From positions 35,838 to 60,030 of the forward strand of contig DAXO01000043.1 in NCBI GenBank assembly GCA_002506425.1: 24,193 nt of DNA, read 5' to 3'. The translations under genes and the position numbers were made by a program. Below, one piece after another: positions 15,266 to 22,126 of this stretch. This stretch comes from Methanomassiliicoccaceae archaeon UBA480. Its GTDB lineage: Archaea > Thermoplasmatota > Thermoplasmata > Methanomassiliicoccales > Methanomethylophilaceae. Positions within the stretch are counted from its first letter, which is position 1. Each line of letters begins with the position of its first letter. The notes under the pieces are model-generated. The model made no database searches. It saw only the letters and a program-made list of their open reading frames with translations, and had not been told where the DNA came from.

Positions 15266-16791
15266 ATGCTGACATGACCGCCCTTGAGACGGCGTATTCG
15301 CATTCCAACAGGCGCAAATTGGCCATATCTGCCGCATTCCTGATCGCGGCCGCTTGCCTCTCGTTCGCATCCATATTCATCACGCAGCTCGACAGGCTGA
15401 CGAGCGACGTGGTCCTGGAAGTCCTTTCTGCGCATTGGCACGGATTCACCACGGATGACCGCATAGCCGAGCTCGTGATATGGGACTACGGCGTCCCTCG
15501 TGCCGTCATGGGCCTGGTCTGCGGAGCGGGACTTGCCGTCGGAGGCGCCGTGATGCAATCTCTGATGCGCAACCCTCTGGCCGATCCGTACACTACGGGA
15601 GTGTCATCCGGGGCCTCGTTCGGTGCCGCGCTGATGATCGTTCTGGGGATATCGGTGATTCCGACAGGCGGAGACTACGACCTTTCCGTGACTGCCAATG
15701 CCATCCTCCTATCGATGGTTCCGACCATCGCGATCGTCCTCATAGCGAAACACAGGAGGATCACGCCGACGACCATGATACTCGCCGGGATCGCCATGAT
15801 GTACGTCTTCAAGGCGACGACATCCCTGATGACCACGCTTTCGGATCCCGAGAACGTCGAGTCGCTCTACATATGGAACATCGGATCGCTCGGGCCATCC
15901 TCATGGGACAACGTGTGGATAGTCGTCGCCGTGACGGCTGCGTCGCTGGCAGTCCTCCAGCTCCTCTCCAGAAGCATAGGGCTCATGACGACGGGGGACC
16001 GCGGTGCATCGAGCCTCGGTGTAGAGGTCAGACGCGTCAGGGCTCTGTCCCTGTTCGTGGTCGCGGCGATGACGGCGACCATGGTCGGCTTCACCGGAAC
16101 CATAGGGTTCATGGGGCTCGTGGCACCCCATATCGCCAGGATATTCGTCGGCTCCAACGTCAGATATCTCCTGCCTTGCTCCGCTGCCGTAGGCGCACTG
16201 GTCCTGGTGGGAGCAGACTGCGTGGCGAAGATGCTGGTGGGAATCCCGGTGGGTGTGATAACCTCAATCATCGGCGGACCGATCTTCATACTGCTGCTGA
16301 TAAAAGGCGCAAGAAAGGTCTGGTTCCGATGGAGAGAGCGGACGGGGCGTCCGCATAGAAGGGAATGGGGGCCGGAGCCCCCGTTTCATCAGAGGTCCTC
16401 TTCGGACCCGTCGACATCGCCGATGTCGAGGTCTCCCGCAAGGGAGATGATCTGGAGCTCCTCCAGCTTCTCCTCGGGAACCTTCTCGGGGGACCCGTCG
16501 AGCAGGGACACGGCCCTCTTGTTCTTGGGGAAGGCGATGACCTCTCTGATGGTGTCCTTGTTGAGGAGGATCGCGCACAGCCTGTCGACTCCGATGGCGA
16601 TTCCGCCATGGGGAGGGGCGCCGAAGCTCAGGGCCTGCACGAAGAATCCGAAGTTCTCCTCGATCCTCTCGTCGTCGAGCCCCAGCTTGTGGAACACGGC
16701 CCTCTGGAGGTCCGCATTGTGGATACGGAGGGATCCGGATCCGAGCTCGTTGCCGTTCAGGCACAGGTCGAAGCAGGCTCCGCCGACGTAG
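15262..16791 (+). CDS. FecCD/BtuC-family ABC permease 2, stop codon apparently lost
   Basis: Second permease of the importer, starting at ATG 15262 (ATGA overlap, GGGGAGGT at 15248-15255). Conserved sequence covers residues 1 to about 355: RAVMGLVCGAGLAVGGAVMQSLMRNPLADPYTTGVSSGASFG, ILAGIAMMYVF, YIWNIGSLG, GTIGFMGLVAPHIARIFVGSNVR and SIIGGPIFILLLIKGARKVW. Relatives stop just after this point (about 16320). Here the frame continues another 150 or so codons, 403 bp of it antisense to aspS, before a TAG at 16789-16791, giving 509 aa instead of about 350. The +1 frame contains TGATAA at 16297-16302, so one indel would restore a normal end. The functional domain is secure; the true 3' end is not. 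Confidence 0.8.
   Translation: MNADMTALETAYSHSNRRKLAISAAFLIAAACLSFASIFITQLDRLTSDVVLEVLSAHWHGFTTDDRIAELVIWDYGVPRAVMGLVCGAGLAVGGAVMQSLMRNPLADPYTTGVSSGASFGAALMIVLGISVIPTGGDYDLSVTANAILLSMVPTIAIVLIAKHRRITPTTMILAGIAMMYVFKATTSLMTTLSDPENVESLYIWNIGSLGPSSWDNVWIVVAVTAASLAVLQLLSRSIGLMTTGDRGASSLGVEVRRVRALSLFVVAAMTATMVGFTGTIGFMGLVAPHIARIFVGSNVRYLLPCSAAVGALVLVGADCVAKMLVGIPVGVITSIIGGPIFILLLIKGARKVWFRWRERTGRPHRREWGPEPPFHQRSSSDPSTSPMSRSPAREMIWSSSSFSSGTFSGDPSSRDTALLFLGKAMTSLMVSLLRRIAHSLSTPMAIPPWGGAPKLRACTKNPKFSSILSSSSPSLWNTALWRSALWIRRDPDPSSLPFRHRSKQAPPT
16367..16382. terminator. Hairpin at the importer / aspS convergence
   Basis: GGGGGC, loop CGGA, GCCCCC is a perfect 6-bp stem. In minus-strand RNA it has a C(UCCG)G tetraloop of the UNCG class, like the one after glnK. 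It begins 6 bp past the aspS stop and lies inside the extended frame of permease 2. Confidence 0.55.
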
Positions 16792-18209
16792 TCGTCGTCC
16801 AGATCGTTCTCGGGCAGGACGAACGGGTGGTGGAACGCGTCGTACTTGCCGGAGACGGGGTCGATCTCGAACATGGGGCACTGGTCCATCCAGAAGAACT
16901 GGAACACGTCGTCGGGGACGAGTCCGAGATCCTCTGCGACCTTCTTCCTGAGGAATCCTCCGCCCTCGTAGGTGGACTTCCACGGGCCGGCGATGAGGAA
17001 CAGCAGGTCGCCGTCCTCCGCGCCCATCCTCTCCTTGATCGCGTCGAGGATCTCGGGCGTGAAGTACTTCACGATGTTGCTGTTGAGCTTGCCGTCCTCG
17101 CACCTCATCCAGGTGAGTCCTCCGAGACCGACCTTCTTTGCATAGGAGATGTAGCGGTCAACCTCGTTCCTGCCGATGCTTCCGTTGGATACCGAGGCCT
17201 TGATGTTCATTCCGGCGACGATCCCGCCCTCGGACAGGATGTTCTGGAAGATCTTGTAGGGGACGTCCTTCACGACGTCGGTGAGCTTGACGAACTCGAG
17301 GCCGTACCTCATGTCGGGCTTGTCGGATCCGAAGCGCTCCATGGCATCGCGGTAGGCGATGTGGGGGAAAGGCGTGGCGATCTCGGTGCCGTAGAGGCCC
17401 TTCCAGATATAGGACACGAGACCCTCGATCATGTCCTGGATGTCCTTCATGTCGACGAAGGACATCTCCATATCGAGCTGGGTGAACTCGGGCTGCCTGT
17501 CCTTCCTGGAGTCCTCGTCGCGGAAGCACCTGGCGACCTGGTAGTAGCGGTCCATGCCGCCGACCATCAGCATCTGCTTGAACAGCTGGGGGCTCTGGGG
17601 AAGGGCGTAGAATGTTCCGGGGTGCACCCTGGACGGAACGATGTAGTCCCTGGCGCCCTCGGGCGTGGACCTTCCGAGCATCGGGGTCTCGATCTCGAGG
17701 AACCCGTTCTGCTCCAGATAGTTCCTCGCAAGGTGGATGAGACGGCTCCTGAAGACCATCGCCTGGGCCATCTCGGTCCTGCGGAGGTCCAGGTACCTGT
17801 ACTTCATCCTGATGTCCTCGTCCGGGAGGACGCCTTCCTTCTGGTCTCCGAGCTCGAACGGAGGAAGCTCGGACTTGTTGAGCAGCACGGCATCGGTGAT
17901 GAGCACCTCGACCTCTCCGGTCGGGTTCCTTGCATCCTCGGTGCCCTCGACCCTCCTCCTGACGATACCGTCGACCTGGACGCAGGACTCGCGGGAGAAC
18001 TCGTGCATGACCGCTTCGAGAGCGGCCGCGTCGATGCCTTCGGGCAGGGCCTCGGGATCGAAGACCACCTGGGTGATCCCGTATCTGTCGGCGAGGTCGA
18101 TGAACGCGACTCCTCCGTGGTCCCTGGAGAACCTTACCCATCCCTGAAGACAGACCTTCTTGCCCAGATCTCCGGCCCTGAGCTCGCCGCAGGTGTTTGT
18201 TCTTCTCAT
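16389..18209 (-). CDS. aspS: Aspartyl-tRNA synthetase, bacterial type
   Basis: 606-aa class II synthetase charging tRNA(Asp), and probably tRNA(Asn), with aspartate. Order: OB-fold anticodon domain (GWVRFSRDHGGVAFIDLADR), class II core with motif 2 CFRDEDSRKDRQPEFTQLD, a GAD insertion domain beginning near FGSDKPDMRYG and running through GKLNSNIVKYF, and motif 3 GGIAIGVDRL. Both the insertion and the length (about 600 aa) are bacterial; ordinary archaeal enzymes are about 430 aa and lack it. His in RDHGG is the residue seen in many non-discriminating bacterial enzymes, in keeping with GatCAB in this window. ATG 18209 is chosen because an upstream ATG at 18248 falls in the TATA box, and GAGGCG at about 18213-18218 is a ribosome site. 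Confidence 0.95.
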   Translation of the reverse strand: MRRTNTCGELRAGDLGKKVCLQGWVRFSRDHGGVAFIDLADRYGITQVVFDPEALPEGIDAAALEAVMHEFSRESCVQVDGIVRRRVEGTEDARNPTGEVEVLITDAVLLNKSELPPFELGDQKEGVLPDEDIRMKYRYLDLRRTEMAQAMVFRSRLIHLARNYLEQNGFLEIETPMLGRSTPEGARDYIVPSRVHPGTFYALPQSPQLFKQMLMVGGMDRYYQVARCFRDEDSRKDRQPEFTQLDMEMSFVDMKDIQDMIEGLVSYIWKGLYGTEIATPFPHIAYRDAMERFGSDKPDMRYGLEFVKLTDVVKDVPYKIFQNILSEGGIVAGMNIKASVSNGSIGRNEVDRYISYAKKVGLGGLTWMRCEDGKLNSNIVKYFTPEILDAIKERMGAEDGDLLFLIAGPWKSTYEGGGFLRKKVAEDLGLVPDDVFQFFWMDQCPMFEIDPVSGKYDAFHHPFVLPENDLDDDYVGGACFDLCLNGNELGSGSLRIHNADLQRAVFHKLGLDDERIEENFGFFVQALSFGAPPHGGIAIGVDRLCAILLNKDTIREVIAFPKNKRAVSLLDGSPEKVPEEKLEELQIISLAGDLDIGDVDGSEEDL

Positions 18210-18246
18210 AAGAGCGCCTCTTGAATTGCGTGCAAATCCGAGAGGC

Positions 18247-18258
18247 ATTATTTATAGA
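18247..18258 (-). promoter_or_regulatory. TATA box of aspS
   Basis: Minus-strand CTCTATAAATAA is centred near 18252. It predicts a start site near 18226 and a leader of about 17 nt before ATG 18209. It gives aspS a promoter separate from the Lrp gene that ends 66 bp upstream. Confidence 0.6.
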
Positions 18259-18275
18259 GCGCGCGGGCGGGACTG

Positions 18276-18743
18276 TCATTTCTCGCCGAGGATCGGCGGC
18301 ACATAGGAGAACGGATCCTTGCTTATGTTGAGGATGACGGCCGTGTTGGTCTTCCTGACATCGTCTATCGCGTTGATCTCCTTCACGACGTCGGAGAACT
18401 CGTCCCTGTCCAGACATGCGATCCATACGACACAGTCGCTCTCCCCGGTGACGTCGAAAACGGAGATCACCTGAGGGATCTCGGCGATCTTCTGCTGCAC
18501 ATCGATGACGTTGTCCGCATAGACGCTGACGAGCCCCATGTACTCGAATCCGAGCTTCATGTAGTCGACGCTGGCACGGTATCCGTTTATGACTCCCTTG
18601 GATTCCAGGTTCTTGACCCTCTGTATGAGGGTGGTGGGGTGGACGTCCAGCTGCTTGGCGAGCTGGCGATAGGAACCCTGACTGGACCTGCAGAGCAATT
18701 CGATTATACGTTTGTCCAGTTCATCGAAGTCAGAAAGCGACAT
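18276..18743 (-). CDS. Lrp/AsnC-family transcriptional regulator
   Basis: 155-aa regulator. Residues 1-60 form the AsnC-type winged helix-turn-helix (DELDKRIIELLCRSSQGSYRQLAKQLDVHPTTLIQRVKNLESKGVINGYRASVD). Residues 65-145 form the RAM ligand-binding and oligomerisation domain, with VTGESDCVVWIACLDRDEF the typical core strand. These proteins bind amino acids or related effectors. It diverges from alaX with 61 bp between starts and a shared, partly palindromic TATA region. It lies upstream of aspS on the same strand. It may regulate itself and alaX; this is an inference from position. The stop is TGA. Confidence 0.93.
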   Translation of the reverse strand: MSLSDFDELDKRIIELLCRSSQGSYRQLAKQLDVHPTTLIQRVKNLESKGVINGYRASVDYMKLGFEYMGLVSVYADNVIDVQQKIAEIPQVISVFDVTGESDCVVWIACLDRDEFSDVVKEINAIDDVRKTNTAVILNISKDPFSYVPPILGEK

Positions 18744-18773
18744 ATGTACCGTAAAGCTGGAATCAAAAGCGCA

Positions 18774-18782
18774 TTTATTAAG
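18774..18782. promoter_or_regulatory. Shared TATA region of lrp and alaX
   Basis: TTTATTAAG on the plus strand is centred about 27 bp before the alaX ATG at 18805, predicting a leaderless mRNA. Its complement CTTAATAAA is about 34 bp before the lrp ATG at 18743. An AAGCTT palindrome starts at 18780. Confidence 0.5.
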
Positions 18783-18804
18783 CTTATGTGAAATAGCGGT
18801 TCAT

Positions 18805-20010
18805 ATGACGGATGAGATATTCAGAAGAGACGGATACGGATTCGAATTCGAAGCCAATGTCGTCTCCGTCGACGGCGACAAGGTCGTGCTTGACAGCACC
18901 GCATTCTATCCCGGCGGAGGCGGACAGGTCTGCGACACCGGCTCGATCCGCGGCCAGAGGGTCGCCGAAGTGCACGAGGACGGCTCCGGGAACATCGTCC
19001 ATATGGTTCCCGGCAACGATCTGAAGCCCGGAGAGCGCGTCTGGTGCAGCGTCGACTGGGACAGGCGCTACGACCTCATGCAGGGGCATACCGGGGAGCA
19101 TCTGCTGTTCTGCTCCCTCAAGAGGCAGTGCCCCGACCTGGAGATAACCAAGATCTACATCTCCCCGGAGAGCAAGTATGTGATCGTCAACCACGATCTG
19201 ACCTGGGAGCAGATAGGGGCTGCCGTGAGGTTCGCCAACCAGGCTATAAAGGACAACCTGCCGGTCACCCACAGCGTGATGGACAGGGACGACCCGGACC
19301 TCGAGAAGGTCAGGATCAAACTGGACCGCATCCCCGAGGGCGAGGAGATAACCGTCGTCGCGATAGGCGACATCGACCTCTCCGCATGCTCCGGGATCCA
19401 TGTCATGGAGACGTCCGAGCTTGAGATGCTCATCGTGGACAGGAAGGTCTCGTCCGGCGACGGGAAGGTCGCCATACACTTCAAGGTGGGTCAGGCGGCC
19501 AAGGACGAAGCCCTCTCGCTGTCCGGACTCGCCCTCTCCATCATAGAAACGATGGGGTGCAAAGCGGAAGACAGCCCGAAGGCCGTGTCCAACCTGAAAG
19601 CGGACGCCGAGATGAAGGGCAAACTGCTGAAACAGGCGACCAAGAGGCTATCCGAGACCGCCTCACCCGAGATCCTCGGCGGGAAGGAGGTCTATGTCCT
19701 CTCCCTCCCCGGGACCGACAGAGCCGTGCTGACGGCATTCGCCGAATCGGTCAAGGCGAAAGGAGGGGTGGCCGCCATCGCCGGCATCACGGATACCGCA
19801 TCCGTCATCATGGCATCCGGCGATCCCGCAGTGGACTGCAGGAAGATGCTCCCCGATGTTCTGAAAGCGTTCGGAGGACGCGGCGGCGGCAAGCCCGACT
19901 TCGCGCAGGGAGGGATCCCCGACGCGGACAGGGCCGACGATGCTCTGAAGGCCCTCCGCGAAGCGATAGCGAACGCCTTGACGGGGCACCGAAGGCGACG
20001 CACCCCTTAA
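18805..20010 (+). CDS. alaX: Alanyl-tRNA editing protein AlaX-L with DHHA1 domain
   Basis: 401-aa trans-editing hydrolase that removes Ser or Gly wrongly attached to tRNA(Ala). ATG 18805 fits a TATA box 27 bp upstream and gives the family N-terminus. Residues about 20-70 are the beta-barrel (STAFYPGGGGQVCDTG). The zinc-binding editing site is HTGEHLL near residue 95 together with CSGIHV near residue 195. A coiled-coil stretch (KADAEMKGKLLKQATKRLSE) leads to a C-terminal DHHA1 domain, residues about 290-395, with GGRGGGKPDFAQGG. The length is that of the long AlaX class rather than the short stand-alone editing domain. It starts a plus-strand run with nac and hypC; nac begins 25 bp after its TAA stop. 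Confidence 0.92.
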   Translation: MTDEIFRRDGYGFEFEANVVSVDGDKVVLDSTAFYPGGGGQVCDTGSIRGQRVAEVHEDGSGNIVHMVPGNDLKPGERVWCSVDWDRRYDLMQGHTGEHLLFCSLKRQCPDLEITKIYISPESKYVIVNHDLTWEQIGAAVRFANQAIKDNLPVTHSVMDRDDPDLEKVRIKLDRIPEGEEITVVAIGDIDLSACSGIHVMETSELEMLIVDRKVSSGDGKVAIHFKVGQAAKDEALSLSGLALSIIETMGCKAEDSPKAVSNLKADAEMKGKLLKQATKRLSETASPEILGGKEVYVLSLPGTDRAVLTAFAESVKAKGGVAAIAGITDTASVIMASGDPAVDCRKMLPDVLKAFGGRGGGKPDFAQGGIPDADRADDALKALREAIANALTGHRRRRTP

Positions 20011-20035
20011 GAACAACGAGGAGAATCACGCGGAC

Positions 20036-20395
20036 ATGGCTGGAATGAGAATCAACGACCGGCAGATGAAGCAGGCCATGAAGAAGATGGGGATCAAACA
20101 GTCCGCCATCGACGGCGTGACCGAGGTCGTGATCAGGACCAAGGACAAGGAGTATGTCGTGAAGAACGCCGAGGTCCTCTGCATCGAGATGGGCGGTTCC
20201 ACTAGCTATCAGGTCTCGGGAGTCACCGAGGAGCGCACCATCGGCGCCGACGGGAAGGTCGCACCCACATTCCCCGAGGAGGATGTGAGTCTCGTCATGT
20301 CGCAGACGAACTGCGACAGAGAGAAGGCTGTGGCGGCTCTGGAGGCCGTCGACGGGCAGCCCGCCGAAGCCATCATCAAGATCATGTCGGAGTGA
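20036..20395 (+). CDS. nac: Archaeal nascent polypeptide-associated complex protein
   Basis: 119-aa archaeal NAC, a homodimeric chaperone that binds ribosomes and emerging polypeptides. Residues 1-70 hold the NAC domain: a basic ribosome-facing start (NDRQMKQAMKKMGIKQ) and the barrel strands EVVIRTKDKEYVVKNAEVLCIEMGG and YQVSG. Residues about 80-119 are a UBA domain (EEDVSLVMSQTNCDREKAVAALEAVDGQPAEAIIKIMSE). The length is normal for archaea. It sits between alaX and hypC, with hypC starting 4 bp after its stop. Some in-frame Met choices exist (M1 or M4), but the first has a purine-rich GAGGAG upstream (20020-20025). Confidence 0.95.
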   Translation: MAGMRINDRQMKQAMKKMGIKQSAIDGVTEVVIRTKDKEYVVKNAEVLCIEMGGSTSYQVSGVTEERTIGADGKVAPTFPEEDVSLVMSQTNCDREKAVAALEAVDGQPAEAIIKIMSE

Positions 20396-20399
20396 TATC

Positions 20400-20630
20400 A
20401 TGTGTCTAGCTATTCCGGGCAAGATCGTGGATATCCACGGCGATATGGGCGATGTGGATTTCGGAGGAGTCGTCAGGAAAGCCAACCTCTCCATGGTCGA
20501 CGCGCAGGTCGGAGACTGGGCCGTCGTCCACGCGGGATTCGCCATACAGATCATGGATGAAGAGGACGCTCAGGAGACCCTCAGGCTCTGGAACGAGGTC
20601 CTCGACAGCGACAAAACAACATTCTGCTGA
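20400..20630 (+). CDS. hypC: Hydrogenase maturation factor HypC/HybG/HupF
   Basis: 76-aa chaperone that, with HypD, carries the Fe(CN)2CO unit during assembly of the [NiFe] hydrogenase active site. The diagnostic N-terminus MCLAIPGKI with essential Cys2 is present, followed by the small OB-like barrel (VDFGGVVRKANLSM, GDWAVVHAGFAIQIMDEEDAQETL). Length is typical. The other hyp genes are not adjacent, so this copy is scattered rather than in a hyp operon. Start 4 bp after nac suggests cotranscription. The protein ends in TTFC, a C-terminal Cys I do not attach a role to. The stop is TGA, followed at once by a hairpin and a T-rich run. Confidence 0.94.
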   Translation: MCLAIPGKIVDIHGDMGDVDFGGVVRKANLSMVDAQVGDWAVVHAGFAIQIMDEEDAQETLRLWNEVLDSDKTTFC

Positions 20631-20676
20631 GGAGGAGGCCGCGAGGCCCCTCCCCGCTTCTCATTTCTTTTTCTGT
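20631..20676 (+). terminator. Terminator after hypC
   Basis: GGCC pairs with GGCC around GCGA (20637-20648), extended by GGAG/CTCC across a short mismatch, then a T-rich run (TTCTCATTTCTTTTTCTG) from 20658. The T run overlaps the Lys-rich last codons of the convergent DUF2188 gene. Confidence 0.55.
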
Positions 20677-20960
20677 ATCTTGCCGTCCTTCTTCTGACGG
20701 ACGACAGACGATCCCTGGTTGGTCGCGACCTGCTTCGCGTATGCTTCGGCTTCGGCCTTCGTCTTGAACTTCTTGAGCGCCTTCTGAGCATTGGCCCTCT
20801 TGACCTGCCATCCTCCGTCGGGATGGGGTGAGACGAAATAGGCCCCACTCGGAGTCGATTTCTCCGAAGGCTGCTTGGTCTCCTTCTCCGCGGCCGGTGC
20901 TGGCGCGGCGGCGGGAGCGTTTGCGGCTTCCTTGTCCTTCTTGCGTGTGAGTAATCCCAT
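20661..20960 (-). CDS. Small DUF2188-domain protein
   Basis: 99-aa basic protein. Residues 1-38 are a charged, Ala/Pro-rich linker (KKDKEAANAPAAAPAPAAEKE). Residues about 40-97 match the DUF2188 pattern: YFVSPHPDGGWQVKRANAQKALKKFKTKAEAEAYAKQVA, NQGSSVVRQKKDGKIQKKK. The domain's function is unknown; it is small and Lys-rich, so nucleic acid binding is possible but unproven. I choose ATG 20960 (MGLLTRKK) over an upstream in-frame ATG at 21026, whose extra 22 residues are AT-rich intergenic sequence. It converges on hypC. The stop is TGA. The 20961-21091 gap carries its AT-rich promoter region and that of 5S rRNA. Confidence 0.8.
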   Translation of the reverse strand: MGLLTRKKDKEAANAPAAAPAPAAEKETKQPSEKSTPSGAYFVSPHPDGGWQVKRANAQKALKKFKTKAEAEAYAKQVATNQGSSVVRQKKDGKIQKKK

Positions 20961-21060
20961 CGAAAACCGAATCAGAATCCGTCTGTAAAAGGCTATCCTA
21001 AGCAAAAATGATGAAAATACTAACATTTACGGAATTCCTAAATCGATTCAACCGAAATCA

Positions 21061-21068
21061 TTAAATAG
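21061..21068 (+). promoter_or_regulatory. TATA box of 5S rRNA
   Basis: TTAAATAG is centred about 26 bp before the predicted 5' end of 5S rRNA near 21092. Confidence 0.55.
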
Positions 21069-21091
21069 TTTGCAGATATCCCATGTTTCGG

Positions 21092-21212
21092 TATGACGGC
21101 CAAAGCGGCGGGGAAACACCCGGTCCCTTCCCGAACCCGGAAGTGAAGTCCGCCCGCGTATCTGTCTGTACTGTACTGCGCAAGCGTACGGGAACTCAGA
21201 CACGCTGTCAGC
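21092..21212 (+). rRNA. rrf: 5S ribosomal RNA
   Basis: About 120 nt with the archaeal 5S signature: GCGGCGGGGAAACACCCGG, CCTTCCCGAACCCGGAAGT (the conserved loop B/C region), CCGCCCGCG, the loop E/helix IV part GTACTGTACTGCGCAAGCGTACGGG, and closure of helix I by TGACGG (21094-21099) with CTGTCA (21205-21210). The ends are approximate to a few bases. It is not linked to 16S or 23S within the window and has its own TATA box and terminator, as is usual where rRNA genes are dispersed. Confidence 0.92.
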
Positions 21213-21218
21213 CACTTT

Positions 21219-21245
21219 CCCAGGCTCTGCCTGGGATCTTCTTTG
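21219..21245 (+). terminator. Terminator of 5S rRNA
   Basis: CCCAGGC, loop TCT, GCCTGGG (21219-21235) forms a perfect 7-bp stem, followed by the T-rich ATCTTCTTTG. It lies a few bases past the 5S 3' end. Confidence 0.65.
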
Positions 21246-21321
21246 TTGTCCCTTGATTCAGTCATCGTTCATAACGATGGCGACCTCTTGTCTTCGAACA
21301 GACCCTTCTCTTTCAACATAG

Positions 21322-21330
21322 GTTTATAGT
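21322..21330 (+). promoter_or_regulatory. TATA box of the isoprenoid operon
   Basis: GTTTATAGT is centred about 25 bp before ATG 21351 but only 13 bp before the in-frame ATG at 21339. It therefore decides the start of the kinase gene in favour of 21351 on a leaderless transcript. Confidence 0.6.
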
Positions 21331-21350
21331 TCGATGCAATGGCGTGGACG

Positions 21351-22121
21351 ATGATACTGATCAAACTTGGCGGGAGCGTCATCACCGACAAGTCGCAGTA
21401 CAAGAAGTTCAACGAGGAGCAGACGTCCAGACTCTGCAAGGAGATCGCGGAATCCGGACGCTCGGTCATGATTGTCCATGGCGCCGGCTCATTCGGACAC
21501 GTGCTCGCGAAGAAATACTCCATACAGAAGGGACTCGTCGACTTCGGTCAGGTCCCTGCAGCCGCCATGGTGCACCACGATGCCATGGAACTCGGGATGC
21601 TCGTGACCGGAGAGCTGATGAAGGTCGGCATCCCGGCGGCCTCCGTATCCCCCGGAACATGCTTCGTCATGGAAGAGGGCAAGCTCGTGGCGAACGATGT
21701 GGAACCCATCCGCAGGATGGCCCATGTCGGTATCATGCCTGTGACCTTCGGAGACGTCATCATGGACCGCAAGAAGGGATTCGGAATCGTCTCCGGCGAT
21801 CAGCTCATGGAGCTCATGGCCGATCTCTTCAAACCCGAGAGGATCGTCTTCGTGTCCGACATAGACGGACTGTACACCAAGAACCCCAAGATCCATGATG
21901 ATGCCGAGTTCATCCCCGAAGTAACCGAGGATATCATGAACGGCATCGATTCGGAGGAGGATGTGGCCGACGTCACCGGCGGCGTCCGCAACAAGATGGA
22001 GTCCATGCTCAGGATGTGCACCCCGGAAAGGGACTGCGTCCTGGTGAACGGCACGGTTCCGGGAAGGCTCCTATCGCTTCTGAAGGGCGAGGACGTGCCC
22101 TGCACGGTCGCCAGGATGTGA
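21351..22121 (+). CDS. ipk: Isopentenyl phosphate kinase
   Basis: 256-aa amino-acid-kinase-fold enzyme that phosphorylates isopentenyl phosphate to isopentenyl diphosphate with ATP, the last step of the archaeal form of the mevalonate pathway. ATG 21351 gives MILIKLGGSVITDK, with Lys5 and Lys14 in the ATP/phosphate loop and the conserved active-site His50 in HGAGSFGH. Other marks are GDQLMELMADLFKPERIVFVSDIDGLY (nucleotide-binding core) and DVTGGVRNKMESML. It is first of three genes; idi2 begins 5 bp after its TGA. An alternative start at 21339 adds MAWT but fits the TATA box poorly. Confidence 0.95.
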   Translation: MILIKLGGSVITDKSQYKKFNEEQTSRLCKEIAESGRSVMIVHGAGSFGHVLAKKYSIQKGLVDFGQVPAAAMVHHDAMELGMLVTGELMKVGIPAASVSPGTCFVMEEGKLVANDVEPIRRMAHVGIMPVTFGDVIMDRKKGFGIVSGDQLMELMADLFKPERIVFVSDIDGLYTKNPKIHDDAEFIPEVTEDIMNGIDSEEDVADVTGGVRNKMESMLRMCTPERDCVLVNGTVPGRLLSLLKGEDVPCTVARM

Positions 22122-22126
22122 GATGC

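Noticed and set aside
15400..16791. Permease 2 tail as a real extra domain
   Set aside because: The extra residues are the antisense of aspS and show no domain. I keep the extended coordinates only because the frame has no earlier stop.
16365..18224. Long plus-strand open frame opposite aspS
   Set aside because: It mirrors the codon pattern of aspS, has a Val/Leu/Glu/His-rich composition with no recognisable domain, and aspS itself is fully conserved.
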